The notes: generated by a model not told the origin, from the letters alone. Shown: positions 1 through 7,819, counted from the stretch's first letter. The stretch is 25,925 nucleotides of DNA from JAJFVC01 sp039698075 (GCA_039698075.1 JBDKTJ010000183.1:1-25925), one strand, 5' to 3'. Translations and numbers: made by a program.

Positions 1-46
1 TCCGCATCGAGCCCTAGGCGGACGGACGCCGCACGAGTTTTCGATG

Positions 47-76
47 TTGGAGGGCGGGCCTAGGCCCGCCCTCCAA
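47..76. repeat. Perfect 30-bp palindrome
   Basis: The two arms (47-60 and 63-76) are exact reverse complements around a central TA, giving a fully palindromic 30-bp block centred on cctagg. As RNA it would form a very stable GC-rich hairpin, but with almost no loop. It runs directly into the 50-bp duplication that starts at 71. It could be the terminator of a gene left of the window or a dispersed palindromic element. The short A-run after it (75-78) would be the T-run of a terminator on the minus strand, which makes a plus-strand terminator less likely. Confidence 0.7.
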
Positions 77-170
77 AACCCTGTTGGCTAACCTTCCAAC
101 TGGATCAAAATCGGGGAGCACCTCAAAACCCTACCGACTAACCTTTCACTTGGATCAAAGTTGGGGAAGC
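71..170. repeat. Degenerate 50-bp tandem duplication
   Basis: Positions 71-120 and 121-170 align without gaps at an exact 50-bp period with 36 identities by hand count. Shared cores are aaaaccct, gctaacct/actaacct and tggatcaaa. The second unit ends about 40 bp before the -10 hexamer of the superoxide dismutase gene. Only two units are present, so this is not a CRISPR. The function is unknown. Confidence 0.65.
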
Positions 171-210
171 CCGTCAGCGTCCATCGGGCGGTGGGGGTTG
201 ACGCAGTTAA

Positions 211-216
211 TATAAT
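211..216 (+). promoter_or_regulatory. -10 hexamer for the superoxide dismutase gene
   Basis: A perfect TATAAT lies here. It predicts a start of transcription near 223, a few bases before the ribosome binding site aggag at 230-234. No good -35 element sits 16-18 bp upstream; a TTGACG at 198-203 is far too close to be its partner. An activator or another sigma factor may therefore be involved. Confidence 0.45.
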
Positions 217-242
217 GCCTCTACGGACTAGGAGACTATCCG

Positions 243-971
243 ATGGACCGGCGAACTTTCCTTCGATCGGTTGCGACAACCACGGTCGCGGCCTCGGCAT
301 TGACGAAGTCCGGCTTGTTTGGCCGGTCCGACGCCGCCAGTACTCAACCAGCCCACAAGGAGCTTGCCATGCACTCGTTGATCTCGCTGCCCTACGCGTA
401 TGACGCCCTGGAACCGTACATCGACGCCCGAACCATGGAGATTCATCACACAAAACACCATCAGGCGTACGTCGACAAGTTGAATGCGGCGTTGGAAAAA
501 TATCCGGAGTTGCAATCGCTCAGTTCGATCGAATTGGTGTCCGATCTGGCTCGCGTGCCGGAAGACATCCGCACGGCGGTCCGCAACAACGCGGGCGGCG
601 ACGCTAACCATGTGATGTTCTTCACGATGCTGTCGCCCAAGGGCGGTGGTCGTCCGGTCGGCAAGCTGTCCAATGCGATCCGTGCGGCGTTCGGCGATTT
701 TGACACGTTTCAGCAGAAATTTACAGCCACGGCCGCCGCGCATTTCGCCAGCGGTTGGGCTTGGCTCAGCGCCGATTCGTCCGGAAAGCTTCAGATCGAA
801 ACCACACCGGGCCACGACAGCCCCTGGATGGTCGGCCGAAAGCCGATCGTGGTGCTCGACGTCTGGGAACACGCCTATTATCTGAAACACCAAAACCGCC
901 GGGCCGACAGCATCGCCGCTTGGTGGAACATTTTGGATTGGGCCCACGCCGAACGAAACTTCGTCGCGTAG
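243..971 (+). CDS. Superoxide dismutase (Fe/Mn family) with Tat-type signal
   Basis: This 242-aa protein converts superoxide to oxygen and hydrogen peroxide. Residues 2-8 (DRRTFLR) form a twin-arginine motif followed by a hydrophobic stretch to about residue 26, so export by the Tat route is likely. The mature part from residue 43 resembles bacterial Mn/Fe SOD. Metal ligands line up as H68 (in EIHHTKHH), H123 (in ANH), D206 and H210 (in DVWEHAYYL). The second-shell position that holds Gln in E. coli Mn-SOD is His191 (in PGHDSP); mycobacterial iron SOD also has His there, so the metal cannot be read with confidence. Start 243 has aggag 8 bp upstream. A second start at Met43 (369) has its own perfect aaggag at 357-362, so a cytosolic form is possible. 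It stands alone, with about 300 bp of non-coding DNA after it. Confidence 0.93.
   Translation: MDRRTFLRSVATTTVAASALTKSGLFGRSDAASTQPAHKELAMHSLISLPYAYDALEPYIDARTMEIHHTKHHQAYVDKLNAALEKYPELQSLSSIELVSDLARVPEDIRTAVRNNAGGDANHVMFFTMLSPKGGGRPVGKLSNAIRAAFGDFDTFQQKFTATAAAHFASGWAWLSADSSGKLQIETTPGHDSPWMVGRKPIVVLDVWEHAYYLKHQNRRADSIAAWWNILDWAHAERNFVA
357..371 (+). promoter_or_regulatory. Internal ribosome binding site and alternative start in the SOD gene
   Basis: aaggag (357-362) lies 6 bases before an in-frame ATG (369-371), Met43 of the long form. Translation from here would give a 200-aa SOD without the Tat signal and beginning where cytosolic SODs begin. The sequence shows only the signal; use of both starts is inference. 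It may also be the remnant of an ancestral start left after a signal peptide was added. Confidence 0.5.
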
Positions 972-1274
972 TCACGATGCCCAAGCCCGTCCGGTCGAGA
1001 AGGCGGGCAATCTGGGTTGACTGCAAACGGTCCGCAAAGTTCGGAAATCCCGCGGCTGGCGCCTGGGCGGTGGTTTTAGGGCATTTTGCGAGACAAATCG
1101 CCCTTGCGGCATGGGATGGTTGCGAGTATCCTCCGTGCCCTCTTCCGTGGGTTTCCAAGCAAAATCGAAAGTGGCGTCCTACGGAGATTTTTGCCTTGGT
1201 CGGCGTTTTGCGTCGGCCGTCGCTTTTGTGGTTGTGCGGAGCTTTTTTGGTCAGTCGGACACTGAGGTGATACG
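972..1274. other. Intergenic region with no gene found
   Basis: About 300 bp between the SOD and lipoprotein genes. No convincing coding frame, RNA gene or terminator was seen. The only clear element is gaggtga (1264-1270), the ribosome binding site of the next gene. No strong promoter was recognised by eye. Confidence 0.5.
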
Positions 1275-1931
1275 ATGACTCGTCCGTTCCTTCGACGTTG
1301 GCTTATCCTGTCGACACTTCTGGCGGCTGCGCTGTTGCCGTCGTTGGGATGCAGGACTGGTCTGATGACGGTGATGTATTTGTTGAAGGGTACGGACGTG
1401 GATCCCGATTTCGCCGGTTTGAAGGGCAAGAAGGTGGCGGTCGTGTGCCGACCGATGGTGTCGCTGCAATATCGCAACATCAACGTGTCGAACGATCTGG
1501 CGTTGGAGATTACGCGGCTTCTGAAAGAGAAGGTGCCGAAAATCGAAGTCGTCGAGCAACGCAAGGTCGCCAAGTGGGTCGACGAAAACTCGTGGGACGA
1601 GTACGCCGAGGTGGGCCGCGGCGTGAAGGCCGATATAGTCGTCGGCGTCGATCTTGAACAGTTCAGCATCTATCAGGGCCAAACGCTCTATCAAGGCAAG
1701 GCCAACGCCACGCTTCGGGTCTACGATTGTCAGCAAAAAGGCAAGTTGGTGTTCGAGAAGATCGTGCCGCCGTCGATCTATCCGCCCAGCGGGGGCGTGT
1801 CGACTTCGGATCGCGCCGAAGCGGAGTTTCGCCGCGAGTTTGTCGCGGTGCTGGCCGACCAAATCGCTCGACACTTTTACTCCCACGATCCACACGCCGA
1901 TTTGGCGTTGGACGCCGCCGCTTTGAAGTGA
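1275..1931 (+). CDS. Putative lipoprotein of unknown function
   Basis: A 218-aa protein with a classical lipoprotein signal: a basic start (residues 1-8), a hydrophobic core and the lipobox LPSLGC, with Cys26 as the acylated residue. The mature part has alternating strand/helix segments, for example KKVAVVCRP at about 52-60 and ADIVVGVDL at about 118-126, followed by a more variable C-terminus. The pattern is loosely like TolB-N/CsgG-type periplasmic domains, but I do not recognise a family. The ribosome binding site gaggtga lies 4 bases before the ATG. The next gene, 163 bp away, has its own candidate promoter, so an operon is not implied. Confidence 0.8.
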   Translation: MTRPFLRRWLILSTLLAAALLPSLGCRTGLMTVMYLLKGTDVDPDFAGLKGKKVAVVCRPMVSLQYRNINVSNDLALEITRLLKEKVPKIEVVEQRKVAKWVDENSWDEYAEVGRGVKADIVVGVDLEQFSIYQGQTLYQGKANATLRVYDCQQKGKLVFEKIVPPSIYPPSGGVSTSDRAEAEFRREFVAVLADQIARHFYSHDPHADLALDAAALK

Positions 1932-2028
1932 TTCGGTTCCTGGTTGTGGCATCTCCATGGACGCTGGGCCGGAAAAGCGGCGATCGGCGGTTGGCAGTCC
2001 CCGCCTTGGTGGCAAACCGGCCCGAAAT

Positions 2029-2057
2029 TTGACGTCGCGCCGTCTGGCGTCTAACAT
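2029..2057 (+). promoter_or_regulatory. Candidate sigma-70 promoter for the hydrolase-like gene
   Basis: TTGACG (2029-2034, five of six consensus bases) and TAACAT (2052-2057, four of six) are separated by 17 bp. The predicted transcript would start near 2064, about 30 bp before the start codon at 2095. Confidence 0.45.
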
Positions 2058-2094
2058 GGAATGGGGGGACAATTGACGCCGGGAGGGAATCATC

Positions 2095-3171
2095 ATGTCG
2101 CTGCTTGACCTTCAGGTTCGCAATCCAGTCAGGGCGATCGGCCGACGCGCTGCGTTGCCGCAAGTCGCATCCATTCATCGCGGCGTGGCCTCGCGGACGA
2201 TCAGCGCGGGCATGGTTCTGTCGACGTTGGCGGTGATTCTGTTTTCGATGTCCTCCGGGCTGGCGGCGGCCGATCGCAACGCGACGCGCACGTCCAAGCC
2301 CAAGCTTCCGAAGCCGGAGGATGTGTCGATCGAGACCGACGACGGCGTGGAGCTGGCGTTGACCTACTACCCCGGCCCGAATGGCAAACAATCGGTTCCC
2401 GTCGTCCTGTTGCACGGCTGGAAACAGAGCCGCAACGATTTTCGGGACATGGCGTTGGCGTTGCAGGCGGCGGGCTGCGCCGTGGTGACGCCCGACCTCC
2501 GCGGACATGGCCAAAGCCTGCGGCGCAAAGGCGTCCAACGCGACGAGACCCTTAACGCCGCGACCATGTCATCCGGCCAGTTTGCCGCGATGGCCGATTA
2601 CGACATGATGGCCGTCAAAAAATTTCTGTGGAAGCGAAACAACGCCGGCGAGTTGAATCTCGACAAGCTTTGTTTGATCGGTGCGGAGATGGGCGCCTCG
2701 GTCGCCTTGAACTTCGCTTTGGCCGACGCGCGCGACCAGGACGACAATCCCGTGGCGCGGGCCGACTACAAGATCGGACGGTTCGTCAAGGCGCTGGTGT
2801 TGATCTCGCCGGAATTGGCGTTCCGCGGTCTGCCGGTCCGACAAGCCGCCGTTTATCCGCCGATTCGCGACGACGTGTCGATGTTGATCTTTGTCGGTCG
2901 GCAGGATTCCAAGGCTTTTGACGAGGCCAAGCGCGTGCATGGGTTGGTCGAACGCCATCGTCCCGAGCCGACGGGCGTCACGGCGGCCGAACGCAACGAC
3001 AAGCGAACGCTCTTCTTCGTCAAGTGTGACACGAGACTCCAAGGCGAAAAACTGCTCGATCCCAGGTTCAACCTGTCCGGATTGACCATCGAGTTCATCC
3101 AGCGTCGGTTGATCAAGAGCGAGTCGTCGAAGGCCTGGACGTGGCAGGAACGCAAAATCCCGCACGGCTGA
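2095..3171 (+). CDS. Alpha/beta-hydrolase-fold protein with altered catalytic residues
   Basis: A 358-aa protein with a long basic N-terminus and a hydrophobic segment at about residues 40-58 ending in GLAAAD, so probably exported or membrane-anchored. The fold is recognisable from VVLLHGW (103-109, oxyanion-hole region), DLRGHGQS (134-141) and LIFVGRQD (264-271, acid residue D271). The nucleophile elbow, normally G-x-S-x-G, reads GAEMG (196-200), placing Glu198 where Ser, Cys or Asp is expected. The usual catalytic His near the C-terminus also seems absent (TRLQG, Gln316). It may be a non-catalytic binding protein or use unusual chemistry. The start at 2095 is supported by gggaggga just upstream. 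Met40 would give a shorter signal peptide but lacks a ribosome binding site. Confidence 0.82.
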   Translation: MSLLDLQVRNPVRAIGRRAALPQVASIHRGVASRTISAGMVLSTLAVILFSMSSGLAAADRNATRTSKPKLPKPEDVSIETDDGVELALTYYPGPNGKQSVPVVLLHGWKQSRNDFRDMALALQAAGCAVVTPDLRGHGQSLRRKGVQRDETLNAATMSSGQFAAMADYDMMAVKKFLWKRNNAGELNLDKLCLIGAEMGASVALNFALADARDQDDNPVARADYKIGRFVKALVLISPELAFRGLPVRQAAVYPPIRDDVSMLIFVGRQDSKAFDEAKRVHGLVERHRPEPTGVTAAERNDKRTLFFVKCDTRLQGEKLLDPRFNLSGLTIEFIQRRLIKSESSKAWTWQERKIPHG

Positions 3172-3240
3172 GCGCCGCAGGTTGTCGGCGACGCCCGCTT
3201 TTTGCCTGTCCGTGAACTTCCACACTCGCCCATGCGGCGA

Positions 3241-5655
3241 TCAAGGGGTGCGATGCGGCGGCTGGGCCGGTTTCGCGCCGGCGCCCAAGCCGAAGCTGGG
3301 GAAGATCGTGTCGACGGTGTTCTCGTTGAAATCGAAAATCACCCAGCCCGCCGACCCCTGCAGTCGGGCGTCGCGAATCTGCGCGGCCGTCTGATCCGCC
3401 GACAATCGGCTGCCCGAAGAAAGCGCCCCGATGCCCGGATACAGCAATGCGTGACCGTCGATCAGCTCTTTCTGCGACGCGACGAAACGGTGAAACCGCG
3501 CTTGGCTATTCGTGTAGTCCATCGGGCAGACAAAGTCGAGATAGCCGGCCTTGACCCATGCGACCCAATCCTGCGCGACCGCCTTGCGGCAATTCGGGTA
3601 GCTGCCGAACACGGCCGCGGAGATTTTCAGGCCCGGCCGCAATTTGCGGGCTTCGTGGCTGACGGCTTTGACCACGGCGGTGATCTGCCGGCATCGCCAC
3701 TCGTTGTACTCCGCCTGACGATCGCCGGAATAGCAGTCCGTCGGCCAATGGGCGACGGGCCGTCCGCTGTCGGCTTCAAATCGCTTCCGACACCCGTCGC
3801 AGTAGCAATGGTCGCGATCGGGATAGCGGATGTAGTCGAAGTGCAATCCGTCGACCGGGTATTTTTTGGCGATTTCCAGCATCGAGTCGATCTCCAGCTT
3901 TCGATTCGCCGGATCCGACGGGCAAAGCGAGTCGTACGGTTTGCCGTCGAACGACACCTGCATGCGCCCCGCGGCCCGCATCTTGTCGATCCAGGCCTTC
4001 GGTGATGCGTTGCTGACACGGAAATCGGCTTTCCACACATGGACTTCCAAACCGTGCCGCTTGGCCGCCGCGCAACACTGTTCGAGCTGATCGCCGTACT
4101 TTCGGAACTGGTCGCTTCGGGGCAGCACGTCGCTGGCGTAGTGAGCGCTGCCGCCGTTGAGCATGTTCGGCAGCACCATATTGAAGCCGTTGTCGGCCAG
4201 CAACTTCGCCGAACGTTCCCAGTCGCCGGGAAACACGCCCATGCCGGAATGGTTCCACGCGGCCCGGGCCTCGTGCGACGGACTGCCGATCGAACGGATA
4301 TAGCCGTCCGCCAACAAGCCGTGGGCGCGGTCCGCCGTCTCGATGGCCGCAACATACTGGCCCTGTTCGAATTGCCGTTCGGCCTGTTGAACGACCTTCC
4401 GAACGTCGTCGACCGAGCGGCCCGCCTGCTGCAAATACGACAGCGATTCGTCGAGACTGTCGCAGTGTCCCACCTGTCCGATTCGATCGATCCGCGTTCG
4501 GGCGATCTGTTTCCAAACCGACGGGGCAAGTTGGCCCGACAGCGACGTCAGCAATTGTTGATTACCTTTCGCGTCGTCCGACCGCAAAACATGCGAGATC
4601 ATCGCGCCGCGATCGCTCAGCACGACGGCCGGCTTTTCGGTCGGTTTTCCGGCGTTGTCAAACCATCGGGCGATGATCCGAGCGTTTTGTCCGACCGGTT
4701 CGACCGCTGCGATGGCCAAAGGTTGTTGTCGGACCGACGTCGGCAGCCCGGCGATGTCGAGTCGATCGAAACGGATTTCGGAGAATTCGCCTTTACGCTG
4801 TTGCAACGTCCGTTTTGCGGCGCCAAAGCCCAACAGCGAGCCGAGCCGCTCGGGCAGCCAATGGCAGACCACCAGTTTTCCGCCCGATTGAACGAACCGT
4901 TCCAACGCGGCGACGCACTCCGGACTGGGATCCGGATTGTTCAGCAACAGGGCGACGCGATGCCGGTCGAGCGCCCCGGCCGCTACGATGTCTTCTTGCA
5001 AGACGTCCACGTCGAGGCCCACGTCCGCCAACAGCAACGTCATCGACTTGGTCTTTTGGACGGCCAACTTTTGAGCGCCCGGCGTCTTGGCGAGTGTTTT
5101 CGACGACGGTGCGACGATCGCCACGTCGTTCCACTCCGACTTCAGCCCGTACAAACGGACCTTCAGATCGCAAGGCTTTTGATCGGTCGGCCGCCAAAGG
5201 GCGACGCGAACCGTGTCGATCTTGTCCCAACCGTCCGGTGAACCCTCTGTGACAAACGAGTCTCTCGGAATCGAAACGCTTTGTCGCTGCCGGCTGTACA
5301 ATTGTCCGCTGCTGAAATACCATCCGTTGCCGCTGTGAAAATACAGCGCGATTCGAAGCGGAAATTCGGACGCCTCGGCTGCGGCGTCGAACTTGAACAC
5401 GCCGACGTGTCGCAAATCAAGCGAGACCGAGCGATCGATGGTCGCCCGTCGCAGCTTCGGTTGCGAAGCAAACGGGGCGGCGAGCACCACGGCCGGACGG
5501 TTGTCGCTCGTGACGACGGTGATCGGACGGGTCTTCTCGGCGGCCTTCCAAGCGGCGCGCGCCGCGGTTTCGTCGGCATAACGGAAATCGTCGAGCGACT
5601 CCGCGTTGGCCACTGCGGACAACATCCAACAAGACAGCAGCACGAGACCGTTCAT
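3241..5655 (-). CDS. Secreted GHL10-type glycoside hydrolase, multidomain
   Basis: An 804-aa protein probably acting on polysaccharide outside the cytoplasm. I chose the ATG at 5655 because aaggag (5662-5667) precedes it by 6 bases and it begins a clean signal peptide (residues 1-18, ending VANA). A longer in-frame start at 5775 lacks these. Domains in order: a beta-sandwich, possibly carbohydrate-binding, at about 45-172; an alpha/beta domain resembling glutamine-amidotransferase-like modules at about 203-285; a helical linker at about 395-455; and a (beta/alpha)8 barrel of the GHL10 type (glycosyl-hydrolase-like 10, DUF187 relatives) at about 463-790. The barrel shows VDGLHFDYIRYPD (601-613) and VCPMDYTN (709-716), typical of the family. 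A Cys cluster (C617, C619, C622) could bind metal. It converges with the hydrolase-like gene and diverges from purF. The substrate is unknown. Confidence 0.85.
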   Translation of the reverse strand: MNGLVLLSCWMLSAVANAESLDDFRYADETAARAAWKAAEKTRPITVVTSDNRPAVVLAAPFASQPKLRRATIDRSVSLDLRHVGVFKFDAAAEASEFPLRIALYFHSGNGWYFSSGQLYSRQRQSVSIPRDSFVTEGSPDGWDKIDTVRVALWRPTDQKPCDLKVRLYGLKSEWNDVAIVAPSSKTLAKTPGAQKLAVQKTKSMTLLLADVGLDVDVLQEDIVAAGALDRHRVALLLNNPDPSPECVAALERFVQSGGKLVVCHWLPERLGSLLGFGAAKRTLQQRKGEFSEIRFDRLDIAGLPTSVRQQPLAIAAVEPVGQNARIIARWFDNAGKPTEKPAVVLSDRGAMISHVLRSDDAKGNQQLLTSLSGQLAPSVWKQIARTRIDRIGQVGHCDSLDESLSYLQQAGRSVDDVRKVVQQAERQFEQGQYVAAIETADRAHGLLADGYIRSIGSPSHEARAAWNHSGMGVFPGDWERSAKLLADNGFNMVLPNMLNGGSAHYASDVLPRSDQFRKYGDQLEQCCAAAKRHGLEVHVWKADFRVSNASPKAWIDKMRAAGRMQVSFDGKPYDSLCPSDPANRKLEIDSMLEIAKKYPVDGLHFDYIRYPDRDHCYCDGCRKRFEADSGRPVAHWPTDCYSGDRQAEYNEWRCRQITAVVKAVSHEARKLRPGLKISAAVFGSYPNCRKAVAQDWVAWVKAGYLDFVCPMDYTNSQARFHRFVASQKELIDGHALLYPGIGALSSGSRLSADQTAAQIRDARLQGSAGWVIFDFNENTVDTIFPSFGLGAGAKPAQPPHRTP

Positions 5656-5742
5656 GCGAGGCTCCTTAGCATAGGGGGGAGTGGGGGTTTCACGTACGAC
5701 AGGCCGCAGGAGGTAGGATGGTGGTTGCGACCCCATGTCGTC

Positions 5743-5771
5743 AATATAGAGGTCCGACGGACTGTCTGCAA
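5743..5771 (-). promoter_or_regulatory. Candidate promoter for the GHL10 gene, with a spacer palindrome
   Basis: Read on the minus strand, TTGCAG (5771-5766) and TATATT (5748-5743) are 17 bp apart. Between them lies the near-perfect palindrome gtccgacggac (5752-5762). A regulator binding there would sit inside the promoter. The -35 match is weak (three of six), so this is a candidate only. Confidence 0.35.
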
Positions 5772-5871
5772 GCAATCGGTATCAGCATCGCCGCAGATTT
5801 CGTGATCGAGATTTTTGGGCAAAACGCGGGCGATCGTGCAAGGGTCTTCCCCCACCCGCCGCTCAGGTGGA

Positions 5872-5900
5872 TTGTGGAGCGAACGGGCTCGCCTTACAAT
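5872..5900 (+). promoter_or_regulatory. Candidate promoter for purF giving a leaderless mRNA
   Basis: TTGTGG (5872-5877) and TACAAT (5895-5900, five of six) are 17 bp apart. Transcription would begin near 5907, only about two bases before the ATG at 5909. This fits the absence of any ribosome binding site in front of this gene. Confidence 0.35.
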
Positions 5901-5908
5901 ACAGTTAT

Positions 5909-7492
5909 ATGAGCGACCTTCATGAAGAATGCGGCGTGGTGGCGGTCTATCATCTTCCCGGCTTGGGCGTTAGTCCTTTGTGCCCCGAACAGGGGCCCGA
6001 GGAAATCTCGCGGCTGGTGCCTCGCATGTTGCTGGATATCCAGAATCGAGGCCAACTGGCGGCCGGCATCACCACGTACAATCCGCGTCGTCATCAATTG
6101 ATCGACACGTACAAGGACGTCGGCAGCGTCAGCGAAGTGTTTCGGCTCAGCCATCGCGGCAAATATGAGAGCCTGATGGAGGAGTACGCCGGGCGGGCCG
6201 CCATCGGACACGTTCGCTACGCCACCTGTGGGCAGGACGATCGGAGCTATGCCCAGCCGTTCGAGCGGCACCATATCAAAAAACATAAATGGTTCAGTTT
6301 TGCGTTCAACGGCCAGTTGACCAATTTCATGGACCTGCGTGAAGAGCTGCTGGACGATCACGACAACTATCTGGCGCGAGAGTCGGACACCGAAGTCCTC
6401 ATGCACCAGATTTGCGGGGCGTTGGCCCGCGAGCGGCGTCCTCAGCTTTTGGACCTTTGCCGGCATTTCGCCCGAAAGTTCGACGGCGCCTACAGCATCG
6501 TGTTTCTCGACGCGTTGGGCAACATGATGGTGGCCCGCGATCCGCTGGGGATCAAACCGTTGAGCTACGCCGTGGAAGGACCGTTGTTTGCCGCGGCCAG
6601 CGAAAGCGTCGCGCTGTTGAACATCGGTTTCGCGGCCGAGAGCATCAAGTCGGTTCCGCCGGGCCATGCGATCACGATCAGCGACGGGCGGATGGAGATG
6701 GAGTCGTTCGTCGAGAGCGAGCATCTCGCCCACTGTTTCTTCGAGTGGGTGTATTTCGCCAACGTGGCCAGCACGCTGGACAGCCGAAGCGTGTATCTGA
6801 CGCGCAAAGCGCTGGGCGAGGAGTTGGCCCGTTTGGAGACCGTGCCGACCGACAGCAACACGGTGGTGGTGCCGGTGCCCGATACGAGCAAAGCCGCCGC
6901 CGACGCCATGGCTTACGCCCTGAAAGTCCCGTGCGTCGAAGGTTTGATTCGCAATCGGTACAGCGGCCGGACATTCATCGAGGGCGGCGGCGACCGCAAA
7001 CGCAAGGCCGCGACCAAGTACACCCCGCTGCGCGAAGTGCTCGAGGGCAAGCGGGTGTTTTTGGTCGAGGACTCGATCGTTCGGGCCACGACGCTGCATG
7101 TGCTCTTGCAGCGGATTCGCCAATTGGGACAGCCTCGTGAAATCCATGTGCGCGTGGCCTGCCCGCCGATCATTTCGCCCTGCTTTTACGGCATCGATAT
7201 GTCGACGTTCAGCGAGTTGTTCGCGCCGAAATACGTCTCGTTGGGCGAGTCGTTGACGCCCGAGATCGAGGCCCGGATGGCCTCGCAAATGGGCGCCGAT
7301 TCGCTCCGATACCTGCCGGTCGACGCGATTGCCCGGGCGATCGGATTGCCGGCCGGCGACCTTTGCCAGGCGTGCATCACGGGCAAGTATCCGACGCCGT
7401 GCGGCCAGCGGTTGGCTCAGGTGGCCTTGGAGAACCATCGCAACAACGTCGTGGGGCGAACCTACGAAAAGGTCGGCGCGAAGGGCCAGTGA
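5909..7492 (+). CDS. purF: Amidophosphoribosyltransferase, iron-sulfur type
   Basis: This 527-aa enzyme makes 5-phosphoribosylamine from PRPP and glutamine, the first committed step of purine synthesis. The N-terminal Ntn glutaminase domain begins MSDLHEEC, so Cys8 becomes the N-terminal nucleophile after removal of a seven-residue propeptide, as in the B. subtilis enzyme. Other glutaminase residues are in HVRYATCG (101-108), FNGQLTN (133-139) and ESDTEV (158-163). The PRPP loop is VFLVEDSIVRATT (383-395), a variant of the usual VLVDDSIVRGTT. Cys276, Cys425, Cys486 and Cys489 align with the four cluster ligands of the B. subtilis enzyme, so a [4Fe-4S] cluster is likely. There is an unusual stretch near residues 18-36. 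A GTG at 5867 is in frame but would add 14 poorly fitting residues. No ribosome binding site is visible. Confidence 0.85.
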   Translation: MSDLHEECGVVAVYHLPGLGVSPLCPEQGPEEISRLVPRMLLDIQNRGQLAAGITTYNPRRHQLIDTYKDVGSVSEVFRLSHRGKYESLMEEYAGRAAIGHVRYATCGQDDRSYAQPFERHHIKKHKWFSFAFNGQLTNFMDLREELLDDHDNYLARESDTEVLMHQICGALARERRPQLLDLCRHFARKFDGAYSIVFLDALGNMMVARDPLGIKPLSYAVEGPLFAAASESVALLNIGFAAESIKSVPPGHAITISDGRMEMESFVESEHLAHCFFEWVYFANVASTLDSRSVYLTRKALGEELARLETVPTDSNTVVVPVPDTSKAAADAMAYALKVPCVEGLIRNRYSGRTFIEGGGDRKRKAATKYTPLREVLEGKRVFLVEDSIVRATTLHVLLQRIRQLGQPREIHVRVACPPIISPCFYGIDMSTFSELFAPKYVSLGESLTPEIEARMASQMGADSLRYLPVDAIARAIGLPAGDLCQACITGKYPTPCGQRLAQVALENHRNNVVGRTYEKVGAKGQ

Positions 7493-7819
7493 CGCCGCGT
7501 TGGGTTTACCGCGTCGGGTGTCCGTCGCGTGCAAGTCCTTTTTGTTCAAATTGCGGTCGGTCCGTTGCCGATCCTTGATAGAATTACGAATGACCGTTCC
7601 CGCCAAATCGTGGATCGCCGGTCTCGCGGTTTTCCGTGAGGCGTCAGCGGATTTCCGTGGTGCTTGAACGAATTTCCTTCCTGCTCCGCGATCCTGTGCT
7701 TGGCGCAACTTGTTTCGTGCGATAGGATTATTCCCTTTCCGTTCGATTTGGCCGTCTTCGGTACGCTGCTTGCAGTATTACGGCCGTCTCACCAAAACAA
7801 AAACCTGCCGGAGGATCAA
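7493..7819. other. Intergenic region upstream of hdrC
   Basis: 327 bp without a convincing gene. An in-frame upstream extension of hdrC to 7664 is open but carries residues unlike HdrC and no ribosome binding site. A candidate promoter lies at 7700-7728 and the hdrC ribosome binding site at 7810-7814. Confidence 0.5.
7700..7728 (+). promoter_or_regulatory. Weak candidate promoter for the hdr-mvh operon
   Basis: TTGGCG (7700-7705) and TAGGAT (7723-7728) lie 17 bp apart, about 90 bp upstream of hdrC. Each matches consensus only partly. This is the best pair I found by eye in the spacer. Confidence 0.25.

Noticed and set aside
71..170. CRISPR array
   Set aside because: Just two diverged adjacent units with no spacers; the heptad arrays in the hdr-mvh operon likewise lack spacers.
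198..203. TTGACG as -35 element of the SOD promoter
   Set aside because: Only 7 bp separate it from TATAAT at 211-216, too short for a sigma-70 promoter.
3173..3203. Terminator between the hydrolase-like and GHL10 genes
   Set aside because: The stem is only 5 bp (cgccg/cggcg) and the T-run starts 8 bases after it, too weak to call.
4039..5241. 400-codon open frame on the plus strand inside the GHL10 gene
   Set aside because: Antisense shadow; the GHL10 gene has a signal peptide, ribosome binding site and domain motifs.
5894..7708. 604-codon open frame on the minus strand across purF
   Set aside because: It is antisense to purF, has no recognisable motifs, and is rich in Arg, His and Ala as expected for the reverse of a GC-rich coding strand.
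7664..7819. N-terminal extension of HdrC
   Set aside because: Open in frame, but without a ribosome binding site and with residues unlike HdrC; the start at 7820 has ggagg and fits the family.
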